Below, piece after piece: positions 16,444-25,034 of a stretch of 64,000 nt of DNA. Below the pieces are notes generated by a model, which saw nothing but the letters and a program-made list of their open reading frames with translations, did not search any database and was not told where the DNA came from. Source of the stretch: an uncultured Ruminococcus sp. (lineage in GTDB: Bacteria > Bacillota > Clostridia > Oscillospirales > Ruminococcaceae); NCBI GenBank assembly GCA_947624255.1, contig CANQJO010000008.1, positions 1-64,000 of the forward strand, given 5' to 3'. Position 1 is the first letter of the stretch. Every line of letters begins with the position of its first letter. Both the position numbers and the translations under genes were made by a program.

Positions 16444-16779
16444 TGTATATACCGACAGGTAAGCCACACTTGCACGGTCAAATAGCCGCGGGTGCACAGA
16501 GCAGCCGCATTATCATAAAACCGTGCATCCGCTGACAAAATTTCACAAACATTCCTTATTGAATTTAACGTTCTGCGTAGAGAACATTCCAGTTAAGTGA
16601 AAGCTTCCCTAAATGTTTGCTTGTAGAAAACCGCTTATTTACATATCGGGGAAGCTTCCCCCTAATTCAGTGTACACCGCGGCACATCAAATTCAACAAT
16701 GCTTTTGTGAATTTTTGCCAGTTCATAATTGTATATGAGGCTACTTAGAGGTCATGTGGCTATTGGAGCGGAATAAACA
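16444..16779. mobile_element. 336-bp MITE, copy 1, with 5-bp target duplication
   Basis: The ends are TGTATATACCG and CGGAATAAACA (imperfect 11-base TIRs), flanked by the direct repeat CGTTT at 16439-16443 and 16780-16784. The inside matches, in inverted orientation, the element at 24087-24468 over most of its length, for example ACAAACATTCCTTATTGAAT and TTCAGTGTACACCGC. Sub-terminal ACACTTGCACGG repeats and the 5-bp duplication suggest a non-autonomous IS21-like element (inference). No coding sequence inside. Confidence 0.8.
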
Positions 16780-16893
16780 CGTTTCACAAATATTAACTAA
16801 AAATCAATGTATTAATAAATTTTATAGATTTATCAAATCGCAAAACAATTTATGTGTTTTTGATAACATTAAGCAACTAAATAAGTTACAATT

Positions 16894-17010
16894 ATGAAAA
16901 AGTTAAATCGTATTTAAACAACACTTATTTCCCTGGTTCGACACTAAATGTTGTTAATGGTTGTTTCTGGCGAACAGACTACAGTTTCTGTATAATTAAT
17001 AAATATAATT
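16894..17010 (+). pseudogene. Frameshifted second precursor-like peptide
   Basis: An ATG at 16894 is followed by a run of five A. With one more A the frame would read MKKVKSYLNNTYFPGSTLNV followed by VNGCFWRTDYSFCIIN, which lines up with the leader and first core residues of the peptide at 15968 (N-x-VNG, then Cys and Trp). As it stands the ATG frame stops after seven codons, and the similar frame has no start codon. That frame stays open into the PqqD-like gene. Probably a decayed second precursor; no clear ribosome binding site. Confidence 0.45.
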
Positions 17011-17072
17011 ATTCTAGAATAAAACAACTTTTTAAAACTGTAGAAAATATTATATTGTTTGGAGATGATTTT

Positions 17073-17345
17073 ATGAACAGTACGTTTGACGGAAATGATA
17101 TTATTTCAAGAAAAAGTGAAGCATGGTATAAAAATGATAACAGGGTAATCATACCAACATTATTTGAAATAAAGTTAAATACAACACAATCTAAAATATG
17201 GGAAATGTTTGATGGACACAATAAAATTAAAGATATAATAACATCATTTCCTTCTTATAGCCAAGATGAAATATATGATTTTATCACTCTTTGTGATAAA
17301 CATGGTTTAATAGAAGTGATCAGAGAGGATGAATGGGAATTATGA
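17073..17345 (+). CDS. PqqD-like RiPP recognition protein
   Basis: A 90-residue protein resembling PqqD, the family that binds leader peptides and presents them to radical SAM enzymes. The pattern of a short beta region (ISRKSEAWYKNDNRVIIPTL) followed by helices (LNTTQSKIWEMFDGHNKIKD, then DFITLCDKHGLIEVI) fits the winged-helix RiPP recognition element. The start at 17073 has GGAG eight bases upstream; an in-frame TTG at 17055 is not needed. The stop overlaps the next gene by 4 bases (ATGA). It is the first maturation gene after the precursors. Confidence 0.75.
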   Translation: MNSTFDGNDIISRKSEAWYKNDNRVIIPTLFEIKLNTTQSKIWEMFDGHNKIKDIITSFPSYSQDEIYDFITLCDKHGLIEVIREDEWEL

Positions 17346-17539
17346 GTGAAAACTTATTAATAAACAAACGAGTTGTTTTAACTACAAATGGAAATGTAAG
17401 TTTTGCAGGAATACTAAAAAAAATATCAACTGAGAATGATATAGAAGGATATTTTATAGAAACTGATAGTAAGCTTGGAGTTTGCATCTGGTGCCCCGTA
17501 AAATCTGTCAAGGAACTAATTGAAATACCAATTGATTAA
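17342..17539 (+). CDS. Small unknown protein of the RiPP cluster, 65 aa
   Basis: A 65-residue protein starting MSENLLINKRVVLTTNG, with alternating hydrophobic residues suggesting a small beta-barrel (VSFAGILKKIS, then YFIETDSKLGVCIWCP). I cannot assign a family; a resemblance to SH3/Sm-like barrels is only by pattern. The ATG at 17342 overlaps the end of the PqqD-like gene (ATGA), so it is probably co-translated with it. It is followed 25 bases later by the radical SAM gene. A role as an accessory or immunity factor is possible but not shown. Confidence 0.6.
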   Translation: MSENLLINKRVVLTTNGNVSFAGILKKISTENDIEGYFIETDSKLGVCIWCPVKSVKELIEIPID

Positions 17540-17564
17540 CAAATAATAAAGCGAGGTTATGAAA

Positions 17565-18932
17565 ATGGACTGGTCACAGTTTAAGATTACATCTCTTTAT
17601 GAATCTGCATATAAAGTTTTGTATAAAAAAAATTCTGGCTTTTGGACAACATTAAATGATACAGGTTCTGAAATAGTATCTTCATTAATGGAAGGTGCTG
17701 ATAAAAAAGAGATAGCAAAAAACATATCAGATGAATATTCTTTGACATATTGTGATGTATTGAAAGATGTGTCCTTTTTTATTAAAGAATTGACTAAAAG
17801 AATTACTTTATACGAATCAGATGCAAAAAAGTATAAAGATGCAGAGGAAAAATCAATCACAATACATATTACAAAAAGATGTAATCTGAAATGTGTTTAT
17901 TGTTATAATGCTTCTGGAATTGAGTTTAATGATGATCCATTATCTAAAGAAGAAATCATCGAAATTGTACGTCAAGCTAAAAAAGATGGCTTTAAAAATG
18001 TAACTTTTTCTGGCGGTGAACCAACTATCAGAGATGATTTTTTTGAAATAATAAAAGAAATCTCAGAAAAAATTAAAAATATCAATATAACTTTAATAAC
18101 AAATGGTACATTAAATTTATCTGACAAAAAAATAGATTCAATAACAAAATATGTAGATACGATTCAGATTTCTCTTGACTCATGCGAGGAAGAGATAAAT
18201 GCAATTACAAGAGGAGCAGGTACATTAGAAAAAATAAAGTTATTTGTAGGTGAATTGTTAAAGAGGAAATTTAAAAATTTCTATTTAGCTACAACGCCAC
18301 TTACTTCGGAAATGATTGACATACCATCAGTTACAACATTGCCGCAGATGCTTAGATTCGCTACTAATATTGGAGCTATGGGGTTATATATTAATATGCT
18401 GAAGCCTGACGGAAGGATGGATTACAGTCAGTATCAACAGTTTAATATAGAAGAATATTGGAGTGAAGTTCACAAAACATATGAAGAACAGCATAGATTA
18501 TATGAATTAGGATTCGATAATTTATCTTTGTTTGCCAGTTCTGATTTTAATCAGATGCTTGAAGGTTATTGCTTTTCAAGGAATTGCGGATTAGGATGTT
18601 CTGAGCTCGCTATTAATTATGATGGAAATGTATACCCATGTGCCTCATTGATGAAAGATGATTTCTTGCTTGGTAATATAAAAGAAATGAGTTTTTCGAA
18701 TCTGTATGCTAAATCATATAGTATATATTCTGAATGTACAGTTGATAATATGAATCAGTGTAAAGAATGCGATGAAAGATATATTTGCGGCGGAGGATGC
18801 CGTGCATTAGCATACGCATACTCAAAGAATATATTAGGAGAAAATCCTCATTGTAAACAGTGTAAATCTCGAATACATTTCTGGCAATTGATGTCTGTAA
18901 ATCTATATCAAAAGGATGTTGAAAATGCTTAA
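17565..18932 (+). CDS. Radical SAM/SPASM peptide-modifying enzyme
   Basis: A protein of 455 residues. The N-terminal 85 residues resemble a PqqD-type peptide-binding domain (LNDTGSEIVSSLMEGADKKE). The radical SAM core has the [4Fe-4S] motif CNLKCVYC (C106, C110, C113), then TFSGGEPTIRDDF and LITNGT. The C-terminal SPASM domain carries further cluster cysteines: CGLGCSE, VYPCASL, CKECDERYICGGGCRA and CKQC. Enzymes of this type make thioether, C-C or other crosslinks in ribosomal peptides. The ATG at 17565 is preferred over 17559 because of its distance from GCGAGG. The end overlaps the next gene by 8 bases. The likely substrate is the peptide encoded at 15968. Confidence 0.9.
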   Translation: MDWSQFKITSLYESAYKVLYKKNSGFWTTLNDTGSEIVSSLMEGADKKEIAKNISDEYSLTYCDVLKDVSFFIKELTKRITLYESDAKKYKDAEEKSITIHITKRCNLKCVYCYNASGIEFNDDPLSKEEIIEIVRQAKKDGFKNVTFSGGEPTIRDDFFEIIKEISEKIKNINITLITNGTLNLSDKKIDSITKYVDTIQISLDSCEEEINAITRGAGTLEKIKLFVGELLKRKFKNFYLATTPLTSEMIDIPSVTTLPQMLRFATNIGAMGLYINMLKPDGRMDYSQYQQFNIEEYWSEVHKTYEEQHRLYELGFDNLSLFASSDFNQMLEGYCFSRNCGLGCSELAINYDGNVYPCASLMKDDFLLGNIKEMSFSNLYAKSYSIYSECTVDNMNQCKECDERYICGGGCRALAYAYSKNILGENPHCKQCKSRIHFWQLMSVNLYQKDVENA

Positions 18933-20277
18933 TAAAATAATATATTTTGTACCATCCACAAATAGGACGTGGAAAGCATCATTAATTGAAAAAACAGGTA
19001 CACCGCCTTTAGGAGTAGCATTATTATCTTCTATACTAAAATTACATGGATATGAAGTTCTTGTAAAGGATTTTCTTGTTGAAGAGATTGGTCCTAAAGA
19101 AATGAAATCAATTATTGATGAATATTCTCCTGATGTTGTAGGTGTAAGTGCGTCATTTTCCGAATGTATTGATAACGCTTATAAAATGATAAGATTTATT
19201 AAGAAATATTATCCTGAAATTCCTATTATGGCTGGAGGTGTACATAGCACTTTTAATCCCGAAGAGGTTCTAAATAATGGTGCAGATTATGTTATTCTTG
19301 GAGAAGGCGAATCTTCAACTATTAAATTAATGGAATATTTCAAATATGGTAAAGACGAACGTGTTCTTCAAAATATAACAGGTATCGCATATTGGAAGAA
19401 CAGCGAAATATTTATTAATAAAGAAAAAAATACAGTTGAGGATTTGGAATGCCTTCCATTTCCTTCAAGAGATAATTTGAAACTGGATAGGTATGCTACA
19501 CCGATATCGCTTATAACCAGTCGAGGTTGCCCTGGTGATTGTGTTTATTGTGCATCAAGAGCTTTCTTTGGTAAAAGATACAGACTCAGAAATGCAGAAT
19601 CTGTTTTTTCTGAAGTTTATTATTTGTACAAAAAATATAAAACGGACGTTTCTTTGATTGATACCTATATGTCAATTTTTGATGATACATTTACTGTAAA
19701 CAAGGTCAGATTAAGAAAGTTTTGCGAATACATGATAAAAACAGGACTTAATAAAAAGCTGATTTGGAAATGTGAATCAAGGATTGACGTTTTAGACGAA
19801 GAAGTCATTAAACTATTATCTGAGTCTGGTTGTATAGCTTTACACATGGGAATAGAAAGTGCAGATCAAGGGGTAATAGATTCTTTGAATAAACATATTA
19901 AGATTAAAGATGCTGAAAATATTTTACGATTATTAAAGCAGTATAAAATAAGACCTTTGTGTTCGTTTATAATTGGTAATCATTCTGATACACATCAAAC
20001 GTTAAGTCAAACTCAAGAATTCATTGAACATATCTGCGATGAATACGGGGCTAAGGTTGCTGTATCTCCAAATACACCTCTTCCCGGTACTGAATTATAC
20101 AATTATCCTGAAAAATACGGAATAACACTTAAATCAGATAAGTGGTCAGATTATTCATTAATGAAAGTAATTATTGATACAAAAAATCTGACCCAGGATG
20201 ATATCAGAAATTATTATACAAAAATAATGTTAATCATTGATGAAAAGGAGAATGATTACCGTGTACGAAGTGAGTAA
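18925..20277 (+). CDS. B12-binding-domain radical SAM enzyme
   Basis: A protein of 450 residues. Residues 1-150 form a B12-binding-type Rossmann domain (TPPLGVALLSSILKLHGYEV, PDVVGVSASFSE, MAGGVHSTFNPEEVL, VILGEGE). The radical SAM domain has SRGCPGDCVYCASR with C202, C206 and C209, and downstream SFIIGNHSDT. Such enzymes include methyltransferases and other modifiers acting on unreactive carbons. Next to a SPASM enzyme and a Val/Ala-rich peptide, C-methylation of the peptide is an attractive but unproven role. The ATG at 18925 overlaps the previous gene by 8 bases; an ATG at 18916 is the alternative. Two different radical SAM enzymes in one small cluster is notable. Confidence 0.9.
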   Translation: MLNKIIYFVPSTNRTWKASLIEKTGTPPLGVALLSSILKLHGYEVLVKDFLVEEIGPKEMKSIIDEYSPDVVGVSASFSECIDNAYKMIRFIKKYYPEIPIMAGGVHSTFNPEEVLNNGADYVILGEGESSTIKLMEYFKYGKDERVLQNITGIAYWKNSEIFINKEKNTVEDLECLPFPSRDNLKLDRYATPISLITSRGCPGDCVYCASRAFFGKRYRLRNAESVFSEVYYLYKKYKTDVSLIDTYMSIFDDTFTVNKVRLRKFCEYMIKTGLNKKLIWKCESRIDVLDEEVIKLLSESGCIALHMGIESADQGVIDSLNKHIKIKDAENILRLLKQYKIRPLCSFIIGNHSDTHQTLSQTQEFIEHICDEYGAKVAVSPNTPLPGTELYNYPEKYGITLKSDKWSDYSLMKVIIDTKNLTQDDIRNYYTKIMLIIDEKENDYRVRSE

Positions 20278-21184
20278 TGTCAATAAAATATATCACAAAA
20301 TGTCAATTCCAGCATTAAATAATATATCTTTCAGTTCTAATAATAATAATGCTATAGGAATACTTGGAAGCAACGGTGCTGGAAAAACTACTCTTTTCAT
20401 GGCATCAAATGCTTTGTTATCAATAAATAGTGGTGATATATTAATAAATAATTACTCTGTCAGAAAAGAACCTAATAAGGTTAAACAATGTACAGGTTTA
20501 TTTACTGATAAATTAGTTTTGTATCCAGTGCTGACTGTTAAGGAAATTATAAAATATTTTCTTGGAATTTATGGTATCTCCAGCAGCAAGTATGAATATT
20601 GGAGAGATTGGGGTGGAGTAAAAGAATTTGAAAACAGACAGGTTAAGCATCTTTCTACAGGTATGCTAAAAAAAGTTATGCTGCTTATCAGTGTTATATC
20701 TAAGCCAAAGGTGTTATTCCTAGATGAACCGTTTTCAGGCCTTGATCCGGTAGCCAAAAGTGATTTTCTTCTTCTTCTTAAATCATTAAAAGAAGAAAAG
20801 ATGAAATTAATTATCTCCTCTCATGATCTTACCGAAACACAAGTGATTGTAAACGAGGTCGTAATTATCGAAAAAGGGAAAGTGATTGAAAGCGGTGAAG
20901 TTAATAATCTTATAAAAAAATATAACGGAAAAAAGATGATCTCGTTATATATTAATTACACTCCTGAAATCATGGATTATATTAATAAAAACAATGTCGA
21001 ATATAAATTTTCCAATGATTTAATAATAATGACATTCGAGGCTGAACATCTAAATCGCATTTTGTCTGAAATAGGTGATACTGAGAAATTTGTTGATATT
21101 GTAACTAAAGAAGTCTCGCTGGATATTTTATATAATGAGGTAAGAAAAAATGCAATTCATAACGTTAATGAGAAAAGAAATTAA
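20261..21184 (+). CDS. ABC transporter ATP-binding protein (peptide export/immunity)
   Basis: An ATPase of about 307 residues with Walker A GSNGAGKTT, signature HLSTGMLKKV, Walker B VLFLDEPFSGLD and the SSHD switch. A GTG at 20261, ten bases after AAGGAG and inside the end of the B12 radical SAM gene, is the preferred start; an ATG at 20252 is possible. Residues 220-307 form a C-terminal extension typical of drug/bacteriocin exporters. It pairs with the permease that follows, overlapping it by 35 bases. Likely exports the modified peptide or gives self-protection. Confidence 0.9.
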   Translation: MYEVSNVNKIYHKMSIPALNNISFSSNNNNAIGILGSNGAGKTTLFMASNALLSINSGDILINNYSVRKEPNKVKQCTGLFTDKLVLYPVLTVKEIIKYFLGIYGISSSKYEYWRDWGGVKEFENRQVKHLSTGMLKKVMLLISVISKPKVLFLDEPFSGLDPVAKSDFLLLLKSLKEEKMKLIISSHDLTETQVIVNEVVIIEKGKVIESGEVNNLIKKYNGKKMISLYINYTPEIMDYINKNNVEYKFSNDLIIMTFEAEHLNRILSEIGDTEKFVDIVTKEVSLDILYNEVRKNAIHNVNEKRN

Positions 21185-22229
21185 GTTGTTGCTAAAAAAT
21201 TGGCAGCTTTTATTTGTAAGTGTATTGGTTCCAGTACTTACTCTGATCGTTTCATACGTTACGTCTGAAACCTCTGTTGTTGAAATAAAAATAGGATATA
21301 TGCAAAATTCGGATTCAACAATTACTCTGTTAAACAATAGTATAAAAGATATTGACGAAGTCAAATTAGACTTTTTAGAATTTGATAGCATTGATGAAAT
21401 GGAACAAGATCTTTCAAACGCTGATTTAGATGCATACATTATTTTTGATAATGAAATAATAAAAATGTATTACGATGCTTCAAACACTAAAGGACAAGGT
21501 TCTGCCTCTGTAATAAATCAGGCAGTAACTACTATAAATACAAATAATCTTGTAGAAAACTATCCTGATCTCGTTGATAAAGTAAACGAATCACAATGCT
21601 TTTACATTGAACAAAATAATGTTGAACTTAATAATAAACCAGTTAATCCCCTTGTAGTATTTGGCTTTATTTGGATCTTTTTATATTCAACTCTGAACAA
21701 CTCTGTTAATCAGATTCAGCAGGAAAAAGGTACAAAAACATTAATGTATATTATAAAATCACCAATAAATAAAGTTAATGTATTCTTTACAAAACAGTTG
21801 GCAGTGATATTTCAGTTTCTGTTAATGAATTCTGCGTATTTGATCTTTGTGAAGTTGGTTGGATTGTATGATTTCAAAATAACACTTTACAGCATTTTGA
21901 TGTGGTTGATAGTTGTTCTTACTGTTTCTTCTATTGGTCATTTAATAGGAATGATTTTTAATAATTCTGGTATCATGCTAATTGTAGAACTCATAATAGT
22001 ATTCCCTGTACTGATGGCAGATTCAATATCGACCAATTTATTGAGTAAGTTTATTTCCTTTTTTCCTACTTTTAAAGCTACACGTATTATGTTAGATTCC
22101 TTGCAAGGGGAATTTGGCAGTATTTATGATATTGTATTATGCATAGGTACAATTATAACTTGTTACATAATCAACTGCACTATTTTAATAAAGAAAGATG
22201 CTGTAAAACTCTGCGATATCACATCATAA
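21150..22229 (+). CDS. ABC-2-type transporter permease
   Basis: A membrane protein of 359 residues: one membrane segment near the N-terminus (LLFVSVLVPVLTLIVSYV), an extracytoplasmic loop of about 140 residues, then five or six segments in the C-terminal half, the usual ABC-2 permease layout. It starts inside the ATPase gene with GAGGT seven bases upstream, so the two are coupled. It lacks a peptidase domain, so leader removal would need another protease, possibly the M50-like protein downstream. Confidence 0.88.
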   Translation: MQFITLMRKEIKLLLKNWQLLFVSVLVPVLTLIVSYVTSETSVVEIKIGYMQNSDSTITLLNNSIKDIDEVKLDFLEFDSIDEMEQDLSNADLDAYIIFDNEIIKMYYDASNTKGQGSASVINQAVTTINTNNLVENYPDLVDKVNESQCFYIEQNNVELNNKPVNPLVVFGFIWIFLYSTLNNSVNQIQQEKGTKTLMYIIKSPINKVNVFFTKQLAVIFQFLLMNSAYLIFVKLVGLYDFKITLYSILMWLIVVLTVSSIGHLIGMIFNNSGIMLIVELIIVFPVLMADSISTNLLSKFISFFPTFKATRIMLDSLQGEFGSIYDIVLCIGTIITCYIINCTILIKKDAVKLCDITS

Positions 22230-22233
22230 CGAT

Positions 22234-23289
22234 ATGAATAAAACAATTACAAATATATTGAGTATATGTGTTTTGATACTATATTTATTTATTGTTGCAA
22301 GAATGTATAAATACAAAATTGCTATTTATATTTTATTGATATTTTTTTCAGCTATTAATGTAAACGTAGTTTTATCGGGACACGAATTAGGACATTTATC
22401 CTTTGGGAAAATTTTTAGTTTCAAATTAATCTCTATTTCTTTTTGCGGTGCTAAATATAATGGATACCTCAAAAAGTGGAGTTACGATTTTAAACAATAT
22501 AAAGAAAATTATTGTTTGATGGAACCTCGGAATAATTCAACAAATACACAGATTTACTTGTATTTGTTGGGAGGAATACTGTCAAACTTGATGCTAGCTT
22601 TTTTGTGCGTTATATTGTTTCTTCTAAACGATAACTTAATAATAAAGGCCTTCGTTTTTAATAGCATCTTTATAAATGCCATTAGTTTAATTAATACTGT
22701 ATTTCCGATCAGAGATGTTGAATTTCTGAGTGATAGTGATATTCTTTGGTATATACATAAGGATAAAAAACAATTGGAACTCTTAAAGAAGCAATTAAAA
22801 ATTAACTATTCTATTGAATTCAATAAAAAAATAGGCGAAAATTCGTATATTAATCTGGATGATGTTAAATATGAAAATATGCTGACTTTTTTCTGTAGGT
22901 ATAGTAATTACTATTTAGCAATTAAAAACAACGATTTAAATAAAGCCTATGACATAATGCAGGAATTGTATAATTCCATAAATTGTTACAGAGAATATGA
23001 ACGTAAACAATTGTTATTAGAAGAATTATTTATTTCAAGTGTTTTAAAAAAAGATACAATTATCAATACATTAATCGAAAATATAAACTCTCAGTTATAT
23101 GATGAGAATTCATTTGATTATGTTCGTACCATGTATGTATATACTAAAAATATCAAAATGATTTCTGATTATGATAATCCATATTATTACCAATATAAAA
23201 ATTTTAATTTTTCACTTGTTGATGAATATGTAAATATAATGCATACAATAATTTGCGGGATGTTTCAACAAAATGATACAGCTTTATAG
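22234..23289 (+). CDS. M50/site-2-protease-like membrane protein
   Basis: A protein of 351 residues. The N-terminal half has four hydrophobic segments; the second contains the zinc motif HELGH (H50, E51, H54) and a later one has LGGILSNLML, the pattern of S2P/M50 intramembrane metalloproteases. The C-terminal 160 residues are soluble and helical, without recognised domain. It lies 4 bases after the permease. Membrane proteases of this family occur with radical SAM RiPP clusters such as the epipeptide (epe) locus, where they take part in processing or immunity; that role is inferred here. Last gene of the cluster. Confidence 0.8.
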   Translation: MNKTITNILSICVLILYLFIVARMYKYKIAIYILLIFFSAINVNVVLSGHELGHLSFGKIFSFKLISISFCGAKYNGYLKKWSYDFKQYKENYCLMEPRNNSTNTQIYLYLLGGILSNLMLAFLCVILFLLNDNLIIKAFVFNSIFINAISLINTVFPIRDVEFLSDSDILWYIHKDKKQLELLKKQLKINYSIEFNKKIGENSYINLDDVKYENMLTFFCRYSNYYLAIKNNDLNKAYDIMQELYNSINCYREYERKQLLLEELFISSVLKKDTIINTLIENINSQLYDENSFDYVRTMYVYTKNIKMISDYDNPYYYQYKNFNFSLVDEYVNIMHTIICGMFQQNDTAL

Positions 23290-23570
23290 AGCATCTATAT
23301 ACAATATGAATGCTGATTTATTGGTGGTCAGTAATTTCCAAATAACATCCCCCAGATAAAAACAATTCCAAAGCAGTGCTCGTGGGTAAATATTTATAAC
23401 GTTTTGTATATTGTAATCGCCAACCATACCTATACCTTGATTAAACAAGAGTAATAAGCTAAAATAGTTTCCAGGCTTTATCAAAAATTTTATGTAAAAG
23501 CAAAACCAAACAGTCAAAAGCCGGCTTGCAGGGCAAGCAAGATTTGGGATTTCCTCTTGGCTGCAATACT
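23290..23570. other. Gap after the RiPP cluster
   Basis: About 280 bases without a convincing gene. A minus-strand frame of 111 codons crosses it but shows no family features and ends in the adjacent palindrome. I see nothing else definite here. Confidence 0.4.
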
Positions 23571-23627
23571 CCCGCAGGGTGAAACGGTATGCACACCGCA
23601 GGCGTGCATACCGTTTCACCCTGCGGG
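23571..23627. repeat. 57-base perfect palindrome (24-bp arms)
   Basis: Arms of 24 perfectly complementary bases starting CCCGCAGGGTGAAACGG around the 9-base loop ACCGCAGGC. There is no T tract of note, so it is more likely a repeat or element end than a simple terminator. It stands between the RiPP cluster and the transposase remnant. Confidence 0.7.
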
Positions 23628-23652
23628 AAAAATATTAAGAGAGGAAATCAGT

Positions 23653-24580
23653 TTATTGCGACACGATGTTTTTTGACGCAAGATATAAAATTTTTCGCAA
23701 ACTGTCATCATTGGTGAAACTCGGTTTATTCTTTGTAATTTTCCGAAACTGACGGTTAAGTCCCTCGATAATATTTGTCGTATATATTATCTTCCGAATC
23801 TCGGCGGAATATGCAAAAAATGTTGATAAAATGTCCCAGTTTTCCTCTCAGCTTTTAACGCAGCTTGGATAGTTTTTCTGCCATTTTTCTTTGAAATCAA
23901 GCAGCGCATTTAATGCCTCGTCCTCATTGATCGCCTGATAAACTTTTTTCAGGTCGGACATCAAAGATTTTATATCTTTATGGCTGACATACCTCGTTGA
24001 AGAACGTATTTGATGAATGATACATCTGTGAATTTGGGACTTCGGGAACGCTGCGTTGATCGCCTCGCGGAAACCTGCCAGACCGTTGTATATTCCGTTT
24101 CAATAGACACATTTGCACGGTCTGTCAGACACACTCTGCCGCTCAAATAGACACACTCGCACGGAGTCAGACACATATTACTTATGAGCTGATAAAAATT
24201 CACAAAAGCGTTGTTGAGTTTGATGTGCTGCGGTGTACACTGAATTAAGGGGAAACTTCCCCTGATACGTAAATATGAGGTTCCCAACAAGCGAACATTC
24301 AGGGGAACTTCCCCTGAATTGGGGTGTTTTCTCCGCAGAACGTCAAATTCAATAAGGAATGTTTGTGAAATTTTGTCAGCGGATGCACGATTTTATGATA
24401 CTGTGTCTCTTGGCGGCAATGTGTGTCTATTTGTCCGTGCAAGTGTGTCTGACAGAGCGGAATATACAACCGTTCACACAGAACACTTAAACGTCCTTTA
24501 CACCGCGGTTTTTCAGGTCGTTCATTACGATAACCAAAACTTTGCGCTTTCATTTGTCCGTGTGGTATAAGCGTGATGAA
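23653..24580 (-). pseudogene. IS256-family (mutator) transposase remnant
   Basis: Translating the minus strand gives the C-terminal part of an IS256-family transposase: GLAGFREAINAAFPKSQIHR, then CIIHQIRSSTRYVSHKDIKS, NWDILSTFFAYSAEIRKIIY and TTNIIEGLNRQFRKITKNK, ending at the stop at 23653-23655. It has an internal TGA (where Trp is expected before EENWD), and a stop and a frameshift in the upstream part (ESAKFWLS, then MNDLKNRGVKDV). It is split by the 382-base element at 24087-24468 exactly between the codons for NG and LAGF. Dead gene; the N-terminal part is not recognisable. Confidence 0.8.
24087..24468. mobile_element. 382-bp MITE, copy 2, inserted in the transposase gene
   Basis: Perfect 11-base TIRs TGTATATTCCG / CGGAATATACA flanked by the direct repeat ACCGT (24082-24086 and 24469-24473). 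Removing the element and one repeat restores the transposase reading frame at this point. It carries sub-terminal repeats of the type GACACA and TTGCACGG and is an inverted, diverged copy of 16444-16779. IS21-like ends are suspected. No coding content. Confidence 0.85.
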
Positions 24581-25034
24581 CATTACAAAAGAAGCTCTTG
24601 AGATCGTTAAACTATGTGATACCGCCCAATTCAAGGTCGGATATCATCTGATTGGCATTATTTATACCTCCGACCTCTGTCTACGGATCATCTTTCTTTA
24701 GGTGCTTAGCTCTCGGGCGGCTTGGTTTCAGGTGTTGTAGACTCTCCTAACAAAGCAAAAAATTTTTCCTCAGCAAGTCCTTTTAGTTTTTTACAATATA
24801 TAGCAATGCATTGATTATTTTATTTCAGTAAATTATAAAATTTTATTTGCAAATGCTATAAATTTTTTAATAATGGGAAAAAATAAATAAAAATGTCCTT
24901 CCTTATAGAAGGGCATTTTTTATTTTGTTTGTCAGTTTCGCCGCTGACGGATATATCGCCGCAAAGCCCTTTCAAGTATGGAAAACGAGAGGGTGTGACA
25001 GCGGACGGATATTTTTAAAGAGATACGGGACAGA
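24581..25034. other. Non-coding gap with small inverted repeats
   Basis: This stretch holds degraded sequence upstream of the transposase remnant, a 62-base inverted-repeat unit at 24799-24860 with TATAGCA termini like those of the 15572 MITE, and a terminator at 24890-24925. No gene is seen. Confidence 0.4.
24890..24925 (+). terminator. Hairpin terminator
   Basis: Stem ATGTCCTTC / GAAGGGCAT (one G-T pair) with loop CTTATA, preceded by A-rich and followed by T-rich sequence, so active in either direction. Confidence 0.65.

Noticed and set aside
23284..23619. Minus-strand frame of 111 codons after the M50-like gene
   Set aside because: No family features; it begins inside the perfect palindrome and has no ribosome binding site.
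24319..24570. Plus-strand frame of 83 codons near the transposase remnant
   Set aside because: It lies mostly inside the 382-bp MITE and crosses its end.
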